Positions 42,207 through 50,648 of a DNA stretch of 64,000 nucleotides are shown here, in pieces; position 1 is the stretch's first letter; each line of letters begins with the position of its first letter. The DNA is from Gaiellasilicea sp963730405 (lineage in GTDB: Bacteria; Actinomycetota; Thermoleophilia; Gaiellales; Gaiellaceae): contig CAVSRW010000012.1 of the NCBI GenBank assembly GCA_963730405.1, positions 1-64,000 of the forward strand, read 5' to 3'. The translations under genes and the position numbers were made by a program. Under the pieces are notes generated by a model. That model was not told the DNA's origin, searched no databases, and saw only the letters and a program-made list of their open reading frames with translations.

Positions 42207-43214
42207 GTGACCGCCGTCCTCTTCACCTGCGCCGGGCAGCGCGTGGACATCGTCAGCGCGTTCGGTCGCGCCGGTGCGACCACGCTCGCGACCGACGCCG
42301 ACCCGCTCGCGCCGGCGCTCTACCACGCCGACCGCCGCGCGCTCGTGCCCCGGATCGACAGCCCGGGCTACGTCCCGGCCCTGGCCGCGCTCGTCGCCGA
42401 ACACGATGTCAGGCTGATCGTGCCGCTGACCGACCTCGACCAGATGCTGCTCGCGCAGTCTCGCGAGGCGCTCGCGCCGGCGCTCGTGCTCGTCCCCGAC
42501 CCCGAGGTCTGCCGGACCATGGGCGACAAGTACGAGGCGCACCTCTTCTTCGAGCGGCACGGGATCCCGAGCCCGAGGAGCTGGCTCCCGGACGACGTCC
42601 CGGAGGACGCGCGCTACCCGCTGCTCGTGAAGGTGCGGGAGGGCTTCGGCTCCCGGCACATCTACCGTGCCCACGACCGCCGCGAGCTCGACTTCTTCCT
42701 CGGTTACACGACGGTGGACTCGTTCGTGCAGGAGCTCTGCGAGGGCGAGGAGTTCTCGGTCGACGTCTTCTGCGACCTCGAGAGCACGTGCCTGAACGCG
42801 ATCCCGCGGACGATGATCCAGTCGAAGGGCGGCGAGTCGATCAAGGGGGCGTCGATCAACGACCCTGAGCTGATCGCGCACGCGTGCCGGGTCGCCGAGA
42901 CGGTCGGGATCGTCGGCCCCGCGAACGTCCAGTGCTTCCGCGAGCCCGACGGGTCACTCCCCGTCACAGATGTAAATCCTCGGTTTGGAGGGGCTTTTCC
43001 GCTGCCGCTGGCGGCGGGGTCTCGGTACCCTGAGCTCGCGCTGGCGCTCGCGGACGGCGAACGACCGGAGCCGACGCTCGGCGAGTTCCGCGCAGGGGTC
43101 CTGATGACGCGCTTCTTCTCCCACCTGTGTCTGACAGCCGAGGACGGCGGTAGCCTCGTTCCGTTCGCGGAGGAGCTCCCCGAACCGGTAGCTGGCGAGC
43201 CCGGCGAGGCGTGA
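42207..43214 (+). CDS. ATP-grasp domain ligase, CarB-like
   Basis: The 335-residue protein starts with a Rossmann-like region (VLFTCAGQRVDIVSAFGRAG) and an ATP-grasp domain: LLVKVREGFGSRHIYRA near residue 140, VQELCEGEEFSVDVFCD near 173 and PVTDVNPRFGGAFPL near 252 with the metal-binding Asn. It is the fourth ATP-grasp enzyme of the window and the closest to carbamoyl-phosphate-synthase-like proteins of glycan loci. A short stretch near 42970-43010 uses AT-ending codons unusual for this region. It is coupled to the propeller gene through GTGA. Substrate unknown. Confidence 0.8.
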   Translation: MTAVLFTCAGQRVDIVSAFGRAGATTLATDADPLAPALYHADRRALVPRIDSPGYVPALAALVAEHDVRLIVPLTDLDQMLLAQSREALAPALVLVPDPEVCRTMGDKYEAHLFFERHGIPSPRSWLPDDVPEDARYPLLVKVREGFGSRHIYRAHDRRELDFFLGYTTVDSFVQELCEGEEFSVDVFCDLESTCLNAIPRTMIQSKGGESIKGASINDPELIAHACRVAETVGIVGPANVQCFREPDGSLPVTDVNPRFGGAFPLPLAAGSRYPELALALADGERPEPTLGEFRAGVLMTRFFSHLCLTAEDGGSLVPFAEELPEPVAGEPGEA

Positions 43215-44647
43215 TCCGCCTCCTCGCGGCAGGACTGGCCCTCCTGGGCCTGGCGGCGGCATGCGGCGGCAACACCGTGGAGGAGGTGGCCCCGCCGGCG
43301 ACGACCACGCCGTCCACCGGCGTCGCCGCCGACCCTCCGGAGCGCAGGGAGCTGCCCCCGTCGGCACGGCCCCAGCCGCGGATCACGCGCGTCGTCGTCA
43401 CGGTCGTCGACGGGGACACGCACCGACGCGTGGGCGGCGCGCGCGTCGTCATCGGCGTGCGGGGCGACTACGCGAACAAGCGTGGCCGGGCGTACCTGCC
43501 GATCAAGCGCCGCACGGCGCTTCCGGTTCGCGTCTCCAAGCCCGGGTATGCGGCACGGATCGTGCGCATGCCCTTCAAGGAACGTCGGCGCGTCACCGTC
43601 CGGCTCTACCGCGGCGCGCTCCAGTGGACGATGTACGGCGCCAACAACCGGCGTACGCAGGCCCACGCCGACATCAAGCTGCGGCCGCCCTTCAAGGTCG
43701 TCTGGTCGCGCGGCGTCGGCTCGCTCGTCGAGTTCCCGGCCGTCGTCGCCGACGGCGTCGCCTACGTCGCCAACTACAAGGGCCACGTCTACGCGCTCGA
43801 CATGAGCGACGGCACCGTGATCTGGCGGCACCGCCCGAGCCGCGGGAAGATGGCCTCCTCGCCCGCGATCGTCGGCGACGACCTCGTCGTGCACGGGATG
43901 GACGGGATCGTCCGCGTCCTCGACCGCCGGAACGGGAAGCTGCGCTGGCACTTCCGCGTCGGCTCGCCGATCGAGTCGTCGCCGATCGTCTCGGGCGGCC
44001 TCGACTTCTTCGGCGCCTGGAACGGCCGCATCTATGCGCTCGACCTGCAGCGGCGCAAGCTCCGCTGGACCTACCGGACGGGCTACAAGATCACGTCGAG
44101 CGCTGCGATCGCCGGCCGGACGCTCTACATCGGCGACTACGGCGGCCGCCTGCACGCGCTCGCGACGCGCACCGGCAAGCGGCGGTTCGTCCGTTCGGTG
44201 AACGGCCGGGTCTACGGCACGCCTGCCGTGGCCGCCGGGCGGGTCTTCGTCCCCTCCTCGACCGGCAACAGCCTGACCGCGTTCTCGACCTCGGGCCGCT
44301 ACCTCTGGCGCGTCGGCACGGGCGGCTACGTCTACTCCTCGCCGGCGGTCTGGGCCGGCCGCGTCTTCTTCGGCAGCTACAACGGCCGCCTCTACTCCGT
44401 CTCCGCGAAGAACGGCCGCGTGCTCTGGAGCGTCCCCGCCGGAGGCCCCGTCTCCGGCGCCGCGGTCGTCGTCGCCGGCGTCGCGTACGCCGGCTCGACG
44501 TGGGGCAGGATCACCGGCGTCGACGCCAAGAGCGGCCGCGTCGTCCTCCGCTTCCCGCACGGCGAGTACGTCCCGGTCTCGGGCAACGGCCGCCGGCTGC
44601 TCCTGCACGGCTACTCGCGCGTGTGGGCCGTCGAGCCGCGTAGTTGA
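43211..44647 (+). CDS. Secreted PQQ-like beta-propeller lipoprotein
   Basis: The 478-residue protein has a lipoprotein signal (LLAAGLALLGLAAACGG, Cys near residue 18), a proline-rich linker, a carboxypeptidase-regulatory-like beta segment (VVDGDTHRRVGGARVVIGVR) and then about eight PQQ-type repeats with the pattern VYALD-x-G-x-W (for example HVYALDMSDGTVIWRHRP). Such propellers, often without bound PQQ, serve as scaffolds or binding modules at the cell surface. Its paralogue follows directly. A link to glycan export or attachment is inferred from the location. Confidence 0.8.
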   Translation: MIRLLAAGLALLGLAAACGGNTVEEVAPPATTTPSTGVAADPPERRELPPSARPQPRITRVVVTVVDGDTHRRVGGARVVIGVRGDYANKRGRAYLPIKRRTALPVRVSKPGYAARIVRMPFKERRRVTVRLYRGALQWTMYGANNRRTQAHADIKLRPPFKVVWSRGVGSLVEFPAVVADGVAYVANYKGHVYALDMSDGTVIWRHRPSRGKMASSPAIVGDDLVVHGMDGIVRVLDRRNGKLRWHFRVGSPIESSPIVSGGLDFFGAWNGRIYALDLQRRKLRWTYRTGYKITSSAAIAGRTLYIGDYGGRLHALATRTGKRRFVRSVNGRVYGTPAVAAGRVFVPSSTGNSLTAFSTSGRYLWRVGTGGYVYSSPAVWAGRVFFGSYNGRLYSVSAKNGRVLWSVPAGGPVSGAAVVVAGVAYAGSTWGRITGVDAKSGRVVLRFPHGEYVPVSGNGRRLLLHGYSRVWAVEPRS

Positions 44648-44660
44648 GGAGAAACTGCAC

Positions 44661-45920
44661 ATGAGGAAGTGGCTCGCGGCGCTCGCCGTGCTGATCCTGC
44701 TCGCCGGCGGTGCCGCCGTCGGCTACGTCGTCTACAAGCGTCAGGAGGCGGCCGACGTGCGCGGCTCGTCGACCGAGGAGTTCGTCACGACCGAGGAGGA
44801 GGAGCCGCCGCCTCCGCCGCCGCCCGCCACGGAGGCGGCCGGCGTCGACTGGCCGCTCAACGGCTACGACGCCGCGCGGCACCGCGTCGGCCCGTACGTG
44901 CTGAAGCCGCCGTTCCGCCGCATCTGGATGTTCCGCGCCCGCCAGCTGCTCGAGTTCCCGCCCGTGCTCGGCTACGGACGCCTCTACTTCACGAACAACT
45001 CGGGCGTCATGTTCGCGGTCAACGCAAAGACGGGGAAACGCGCCTGGAAGAAGGAGATCGGCCGCTGCGTCGCGGCATCGCCCGCCGTGGGCGAGCACAC
45101 CGTCTACCAGTCCTTCATGAACCGGCCGCCCTGTAACAGCAAGGCGAAGCCGGGCCGGCTCGAGGGCGAGGTGATCGCGTTCGCGACCGGCTTCGGGAAG
45201 ATCCGCTGGCGGACCCGGATCGGGCCGACCGAGTCGTCGCCGCTGCTCGCCGACGGGCGCGTCTACGTCGGCGACTGGCGCGGCCGGGTCTACGCGCTCG
45301 ACGAGCAGACCGGCCGTGTCCGCTGGACGTTCCAGGGCAAGGGCCGGATCAAGGGCGCGATCGCGAAGTCGGGCAACCGCCTCTTCGTCGGCACCTACGA
45401 CGGCTACCTCTACGCGATCCGGGCGAGCACGGGGAAGGTGATCTGGCGGACGCGCTCGCAGGACCGGCTCGGCGGCCGCGGCCAGTTCTACTCGACGCCC
45501 GCTGTCGCCTACGGGCGCGTCTACATCGGCTCGACCGACGGCAAGGTCTACTCGTACGGGGCGGCGAGCGGGAAGCTGCGCTGGTCGCAGGGCACCGGCG
45601 GCTACGTCTACGCATCTCCGGCTGTCTGGCGCAAGACCGTCTACGTCGGCTCCTACAGCGACCGCTTCTACGCGCTCGACGCGGCCACCGGTGACGTCAA
45701 GTGGCGCTTCCGGGCCAACGGCGACATCTCGGGCTCCGCGACCGTGCTGAACGGCGTCGTCTACTTCTCCACCTTCGACGAGCTCACCTACGCCCTCGAC
45801 GCACGGAGCGGGCGGCTGCTCTGGACGTTCAGGGACGGCAAGTACGCGGGTGTCGTGGCCGACCGCGAGCGCCTCTATCTCGTCGGTCACGCGCGCGTCT
45901 ATGGGATGGTCGAGCGGTGA
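44661..45920 (+). CDS. Membrane-anchored PQQ-like beta-propeller protein
   Basis: The 419-residue protein has an N-terminal membrane anchor (residues 5-26), an acidic and proline-rich stalk (FVTTEEEEPPPPPPPATEA) and about seven to eight PQQ-like repeats (VYVGDWRGRVYALDEQTGRV and similar). It is a paralogue of the preceding lipoprotein, with anchor instead of lipobox. GAGGAG at 44646-44651 fixes the ATG. No enzymatic quinoprotein residues are evident. The stop is coupled to the epimerase by GTGA. Confidence 0.8.
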   Translation: MRKWLAALAVLILLAGGAAVGYVVYKRQEAADVRGSSTEEFVTTEEEEPPPPPPPATEAAGVDWPLNGYDAARHRVGPYVLKPPFRRIWMFRARQLLEFPPVLGYGRLYFTNNSGVMFAVNAKTGKRAWKKEIGRCVAASPAVGEHTVYQSFMNRPPCNSKAKPGRLEGEVIAFATGFGKIRWRTRIGPTESSPLLADGRVYVGDWRGRVYALDEQTGRVRWTFQGKGRIKGAIAKSGNRLFVGTYDGYLYAIRASTGKVIWRTRSQDRLGGRGQFYSTPAVAYGRVYIGSTDGKVYSYGAASGKLRWSQGTGGYVYASPAVWRKTVYVGSYSDRFYALDAATGDVKWRFRANGDISGSATVLNGVVYFSTFDELTYALDARSGRLLWTFRDGKYAGVVADRERLYLVGHARVYGMVER

Positions 45921-46845
45921 GATACGTCGTCACCGGCGCCGCCGGCTTCATCGGCTCACACCTCGCAGATGCACTGGTCGAGCGCGGGCACGAGGTCGTC
46001 GGCGTCGACTCGTACACCGAGTACTACGACCGCTCGCGCAAGGAGCGCAACGCCGCCGGCCTCGACGTGCTCGAGGCCGATCTCGCGGACGTGCCGCTGG
46101 AGCCGGTCGTGCAAGGCGCCGACGGCGTCTTCCACCTCGCCGGGCAGCCCGGTGTGAGGGCGAGTTGGGGAGCGGGCTTCGAGCCGTACCTCCGCCGCAA
46201 CGTGCTCGCCACGCAGCGGCTGTTCGAGGCGGCCGCGGCGGCAGGCGTCCGCGTCGTCTTCGCGTCCTCGTCGTCCGTCTACGGCGACGCCGAGCGGTAC
46301 CCGACCGGGGAGGACGTCGCTCCGCAGCCGATCTCGCCGTACGGGATCACGAAGCTCGCCTGCGAGCAGCTCGCGTACGCGATCGGGCGCAGCCAGGGCC
46401 TGGATGCAGTTCTGCTCCGCTACTTCACGGTCTACGGGCCGCGGCAGCGGCCGGACATGGCGTTCACCGCCATGCTCGAGGCGCTCGCGCGCGGCGAACC
46501 CTTCCGCCTGTTCGGCGACGGGAGCGCGGCGCGGAGCTTCACCTACGTCGCCGACGCCGTTGAGCGCCACGATCGCCGCGATGGAGCGCGGCCGTCACCG
46601 GCGAGGTCTACAACGTCGGCGGCGGCGACGAGGCGACGATGAGCGAGGTGATTGCGCTCGCCGAGGAGATCTCAGGTCGACGCCTCGACGTCGAGCGCAC
46701 GAGTGCCGCGGCCGGCGACGTCCGCCGCACGCGCGCGGACGTGACGAAGGCTGAGGCGGAGCTCGGCTGGACGCCGCAGACGCCGCTGCGCGAGGGCATG
46801 CGAGCGCAATGGGAGTGGGCGCGGGCGGTAGAGTCGCCCGCGTGA
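45917..46845 (+). pseudogene. NAD-dependent epimerase/dehydratase, two apparent frameshifts
   Basis: The protein is an extended SDR close to UDP-glucuronate/UDP-glucose 4-epimerases: VVTGAAGFIGSHLADALVER, SSSSVYGDAERYPTGED near residue 115, YGITKLACEQLAYA near 140, RYFTVYGPRQRPDMAF near 175. The C-terminal part (EVYNVGGGDEATMSEVIAL onward) is reached only after removing one T near 46560 and one C near 46588; the repaired length is about 309 residues. It is coupled to the propeller gene upstream and the Wzz-like gene downstream. Motif integrity favours sequencing error. Confidence 0.8.
46829..46841 (+). promoter_or_regulatory. TAGAGT -10 element, leaderless type
   Basis: TAGAGT (46829-46834), then CGCCCGC and the GTG start at 46842. 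It lies inside the end of the epimerase gene and could give the Wzz-like gene its own leaderless transcript. Confidence 0.4.
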
Positions 46846-47720
46846 ATCGTCCGGAGCTCGCACCCGATCCCGACGCCGAGCGCGAAGTCGACCTTCGCTC
46901 GGTCTGGGAGCGCATCGCCGCGCGCTGGTGGCTGCCGGTGCTCGGGCTCGTCCTCGGCGCCGTCGTCGGCTTCGCGCTCGCGCTCGGCGGCGGCAAGGTC
47001 TACGAGGCCGAGACGCTCGTCGCGATGGGCCAGCCCTTCTCCCCGAACGGCGGCGCACCGGTGCAGAGCTTCCTGACGAACGCCCGTGCCGTCTCGGAGA
47101 TCGTCCGGTCGGAGGCGGCGCTCGAGCAGGCGGCGCGCGCGTCCGACCTGCCCGTCCGCGCGCTGCGCGGCAACGTCAGCTCGGCGATCGTCGGCGCATC
47201 GGGGCCCGGTGCACGGCCCACCGGCGCGCCGCTCGTGACGATCAAGGTCATCGCCGCGCAGCCGCTGAAGGCGGAGAAGGCGGCCGACGCGCTCGCGCAG
47301 GAGGTGATCGAGCGGACCTCTGCGAAGTACGTCGATACGAAGATCGAGGCGTTCAACGACCAGCTCGAGTCGATCCAGGAGCAGCTGAACACGCTCGTGC
47401 CGCGGATCGCGCAGCTCGAGCAGGCGGTCAACGAGCCCGGGCTGAGCTCGCTCGACAAGCTCGTCCTCGTCAGCTCGCTCGACAACGCGCAGGCGCGGCG
47501 GGGTCAGCTGCTCGACCTCCAGTCGGACGTGCAGCAGCAGCTCGCGCTGGCCGAGAACGTCGAGAAGGCGCAGGTGGTCGAGCAGGCCGCGGCGGTGAAG
47601 ACGACGGCACGCAGCGGCCGGAACGGCGCGCTCGTCGGCGCGCTGATCGGGCTCCTGCTCGGCTGCGTGGCGGCGCTCCTCGCCGACCCGTTCCTCGCGC
47701 GCCGGGCCCGAACCGCCTAG
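46842..47720 (+). CDS. Wzz/polysaccharide co-polymerase-like membrane protein
   Basis: The 292-residue protein has a short cytoplasmic start (DLRSVWERIAARWWLPVLG), a membrane helix at residues about 27-48, a long periplasmic part rich in coiled coil (residues about 165-245, for example QLESIQEQLNTLVPRIAQLE) and a second helix at about 262-285. This is the Wzz/PCP layout that sets chain length or links polymerisation to export. No tyrosine-kinase domain is fused. It is coupled to the epimerase upstream and lies four bases before a GT2 gene. Confidence 0.8.
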   Translation: MNRPELAPDPDAEREVDLRSVWERIAARWWLPVLGLVLGAVVGFALALGGGKVYEAETLVAMGQPFSPNGGAPVQSFLTNARAVSEIVRSEAALEQAARASDLPVRALRGNVSSAIVGASGPGARPTGAPLVTIKVIAAQPLKAEKAADALAQEVIERTSAKYVDTKIEAFNDQLESIQEQLNTLVPRIAQLEQAVNEPGLSSLDKLVLVSSLDNAQARRGQLLDLQSDVQQQLALAENVEKAQVVEQAAAVKTTARSGRNGALVGALIGLLLGCVAALLADPFLARRARTA

Positions 47721-47724
47721 GCCG

Positions 47725-48666
47725 ATGGTCGACGGGAAGCGCGTCGCGGTCGTCGTCCCCGCTCACGACGAGGAGCGGCTGATCGGGACGACGCTCGCCG
47801 GGATCCCCGAGTTCGTCGACCGGATCCTCGTCGTCGACGACGCGTCCACCGACGGAACCGCCGAGGCCGTCCGAGCGTCGGCCGACCCGCGCGTCGAGCT
47901 CGTCTCCCGCGAGCGGAACGGCGGCGTCGGCGCCGCGATCGTGACCGGCTACGAGCGAGCGCTCGAGGACGGCCTCGACGTCGTCTGCGTGATGGCGGCC
48001 GACAACCAGATGGATCCAGCAGACCTGATCGCGCTGGTCGAGCCGGTGGCCCGCGGCGAGGTCGACTACGCCAAGGCGAACCGGCTCGTCACCGGCGAGG
48101 CGTGGAAGCTGATCCCGCGGACGCGCTACCTCGGCAACGCGATCCTCTCGTTGCTGACGAAGATCGCGTCCGGCTACTGGCACGTCGCCGACTCGCAGAC
48201 CGGCTACACCGCAATCTCGGGCGCGATGCTCGCGCAGCTCGACCTCGACCGGGTCTATCCCGGCTACGGCTTCCCGAACGACATGCTCGTGCACCTCAAC
48301 GTCTGGAACGCCCGCGTCCGCGACTTCCCGTCGCGGCCCGTGTACGGCGTCGGCGAGCAGTCCGGGATCAGGCTCCGCAAGGTCGTGCCGCGGATCTCCT
48401 GGCTGCTCGTGAAGGGGTTCTTCTGGCGGCTGCGCGAGAAGTACGTGATCCGCGACTTCCACCCGCTCGTCTTCTTCTACGCGCTCGGGCTCGTGATGAC
48501 CTTCGCCGGCCTCCTCCTCGGCGCGATCGAGGTGATCCTGCGGCTCAAGGGCAACGAGATCACGACGCCGACGATCGTGCTCGTCGCACTGCTCCTGATC
48601 TCGGGGAGCCAGTTCACGCTCTTCGCAATGTGGTTCGACATGGAGTCGAACAAGGACCTGCGGTGA
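47725..48666 (+). CDS. GT2 glycosyltransferase, DPM1-like with C-terminal TM helices
   Basis: The 313-residue protein has VAVVVPAHDEERLIGTTLAG, RILVVDDASTDGTAEAV and VMAADNQMDPADL (DxD-like), then two C-terminal membrane helices. It resembles dolichyl/polyprenyl-phosphate sugar transferases of surface-glycan loci. It would make a lipid-linked sugar donor for the GT-C-like enzymes nearby. ATG at 47725 follows the Wzz-like gene by four bases. Confidence 0.85.
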   Translation: MVDGKRVAVVVPAHDEERLIGTTLAGIPEFVDRILVVDDASTDGTAEAVRASADPRVELVSRERNGGVGAAIVTGYERALEDGLDVVCVMAADNQMDPADLIALVEPVARGEVDYAKANRLVTGEAWKLIPRTRYLGNAILSLLTKIASGYWHVADSQTGYTAISGAMLAQLDLDRVYPGYGFPNDMLVHLNVWNARVRDFPSRPVYGVGEQSGIRLRKVVPRISWLLVKGFFWRLREKYVIRDFHPLVFFYALGLVMTFAGLLLGAIEVILRLKGNEITTPTIVLVALLLISGSQFTLFAMWFDMESNKDLR

Positions 48667-48670
48667 CGGC

Positions 48671-48769
48671 GTGAGCCGACACGCGTACTGGTTCGCCCTG
48701 GGGTGGCTGGCGGCCGGTGCGCTGCTGTACGCGGCGCAGATGCTCGAGCGGCTCCGCGACATTGCCTGA
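48671..48769 (+). CDS. Predicted 32-residue membrane microprotein
   Basis: A GTG start at 48671, four bases after the GT2 stop, opens a short frame encoding YWFALGWLAAGALLYAAQML flanked by charged residues: one membrane helix with a basic start and a charged tail. Its stop overlaps by eight bases the TTG start of the next large membrane protein. Spacing on both sides suggests a real translated gene, but length makes this tentative. I recognise no family. Confidence 0.4.
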   Translation: MSRHAYWFALGWLAAGALLYAAQMLERLRDIA

Positions 48770-50573
48770 GCTCGCCGGCCACGTCGCGCTCGCGGCCGTG
48801 ACGGCGCTCGCGTGGCTCGGCGCCGGGTCGCTCGTGCTCCGCCGAGCACGCGGACGTGTCGACGATCGCCTGCTCGAGGCGCTCAACGAGCTCGCCGCGG
48901 GTGCGATCGCGTTCGCGCTGGTCACGTTCGCCGCCGGCCTCGTGGGCGGGCTGTACCCACTGCCGTTCGTGCTCGCGACCGCCGCCGCTGCGGGCGTCGG
49001 GCTCGTGCGGGCGGCCGCGCTCGTGCGCGGCCTCCGCCTGCCCCCGCTGCGGGCCTTCGCGCGCTGGGAGCTCGCGCTCGCCGCGCTCCTCGGTGCCTAT
49101 GTCGTGCTCGCCGTCGTCGCCGCCGCGGCGCCGGTCTCGTCGGAGGACGCGCTCGCCTACCACGCGGCCGCGCCCTCGCTCTTCGAGTCCACGCACGAGC
49201 TGCGGGAGCTCTGGTGGGAGTGGGCGTCGTACCAGCCCTTCACGGTCGAGATGCTCGTGCTCGACGGCTTCCTGCTCTGGGACGACACGCAGGGCGCGTT
49301 CGCGCCCCTCCTCCTCGGACTCGCCGCGCTTGCGGTCGTCGTCGGCGCCGCGCACCGTATCGCCGGACGCACCGTCGCGCTCGTCGCCGGCGCGGTCTTC
49401 TTCGCGCAGCCGTTCATGCTCTGGCAGACAACGTCGACGTTCGTCGAGCCCGGGCTGGCGCTGGCGATCGGACTTGCGTCCTGGAACCTCTGGCGCTTCG
49501 CGGAGACGGGGCAGACCTGGTGCGTCGGCATCGCCGGTCTGTTCGCAGGCGCCGCCGCCGGGATGAAGTACACCGGGGCTGCAGCCGCGTTCGTGGTGGC
49601 GCTCGTCGCTGCGTACCTCCTCCGGGGACGCTTGCGGCCGAGGCACCTCGCCGTCTTCGCCGTGCCGGCCGTCGCGGTCGCGCTGCCGTGGTACGTCAAG
49701 AACGCGATCCAGACCGGGAACCCGGTCTATCCGCTCCTCTTCGGCGCGGTCAACGAGGAGGCGACGCGGGATCTCGAGAACGTGCTCGCCGAGTACGGCC
49801 ACGGCCGGTCGCCGCTCGACGCGCTGCTGCTCCCCGCGCGGCTGCTCGGGGACGCCGACGCGTTCGACCGCGGCGACCTGGTCTCACCGCTGTTCTTCCT
49901 CTTCGCACCGCTGACGCTGCTGCTCCGCCCGTTGCGTGCAGTCGTGCTGCCGGTGTGGGCAGGCGTCGCGGCGTACGGCGTGGCCTGGTTCGTCGGTTCC
50001 CAGCAGGCGCGGTTCCTCGTCGCGCTGATGCCGGTGCTCGCGGTGCTCGCCGCGCTCGCGATCGTCGCGGTCGCGCGAGCGGGCAGGCTCGGGAGGCTCG
50101 CCACCGTCGTGATCGTGAGCGCGGCCTTCGTCTCGGGACTGGGCGTCTCCACGCTCTACGCATCCCGCTTCGCGAAGGTCGCAGTCGGACTCGAGGCGGA
50201 AGAGAGCTTTCTCCGCCGGACCGCGCCCTACCACGAGGCGGCCGAGTGGGCGAACCGGAACCTTCCGGCCGAGGCGCACGTGCTCTCCGACCCGCGCGCC
50301 GTGCTCCACCTCGAGCGTCGCTCGGTGACCTGGACGCCGTCCGCCCTGCCCGCGAGCGCCGGCGCAGCGGCCACGAAGGCTTTCGTGCGGGAACAAGGCC
50401 TTACTCACGCGCTCGTGTTCGAGGCGAACGTGCCGCACGTCCGGCAGGCCGAGCTCGCAGGCGGCCGGGTGGTCGGACGCGTGACGGCGCGGACGGTCAC
50501 CTCGCGCACGCTCGGCGAGCTCGGCCCGCCCGAGACCGTGCTCGTCTACTCCCTGAGGCCAGGTGACGAGTAG
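48762..50573 (+). CDS. Large polytopic membrane protein, GT-C/PMT-like
   Basis: The protein of about 603 residues has roughly twelve membrane helices, a periplasmic loop with SSEDALAYHAAAPSLFESTH near residue 127 (Glu-Asp pair as in GT-C enzymes), ALPWYVKNAIQTGNPVYP near 307 and a C-terminal soluble region (AEWANRNLPAEAHVLSDPRA). This fits ArnT/PMT-type glycosyltransferases using polyprenyl donors; the exact reaction is unknown. The TTG at 48762 is chosen because the upstream ATG-type start at 48717 adds an unlikely Cys/Arg-rich leader that overlaps the microprotein. A terminator follows its stop. Confidence 0.7.
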   Translation: MPELAGHVALAAVTALAWLGAGSLVLRRARGRVDDRLLEALNELAAGAIAFALVTFAAGLVGGLYPLPFVLATAAAAGVGLVRAAALVRGLRLPPLRAFARWELALAALLGAYVVLAVVAAAAPVSSEDALAYHAAAPSLFESTHELRELWWEWASYQPFTVEMLVLDGFLLWDDTQGAFAPLLLGLAALAVVVGAAHRIAGRTVALVAGAVFFAQPFMLWQTTSTFVEPGLALAIGLASWNLWRFAETGQTWCVGIAGLFAGAAAGMKYTGAAAAFVVALVAAYLLRGRLRPRHLAVFAVPAVAVALPWYVKNAIQTGNPVYPLLFGAVNEEATRDLENVLAEYGHGRSPLDALLLPARLLGDADAFDRGDLVSPLFFLFAPLTLLLRPLRAVVLPVWAGVAAYGVAWFVGSQQARFLVALMPVLAVLAALAIVAVARAGRLGRLATVVIVSAAFVSGLGVSTLYASRFAKVAVGLEAEESFLRRTAPYHEAAEWANRNLPAEAHVLSDPRAVLHLERRSVTWTPSALPASAGAAATKAFVREQGLTHALVFEANVPHVRQAELAGGRVVGRVTARTVTSRTLGELGPPETVLVYSLRPGDE

Positions 50574-50582
50574 GTAGCGCCA

Positions 50583-50609
50583 GTCCTGAGCGGCGCAGGA
50601 CGTCTTTTT
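50583..50609 (+). terminator. Rho-independent terminator closing the 38.8-50.6 kb operon
   Basis: GTCCTG-AGCGGCG-CAGGAC (50583-50601) forms a six-base-pair stem and is followed by a T-run at 50605-50609. It lies ten bases after the stop of the large membrane protein and marks the point where base composition changes. Confidence 0.7.
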
Positions 50610-50648
50610 GACCACCTCACCTGGGGTGCAGCATCCCGCAGTCTGGGT

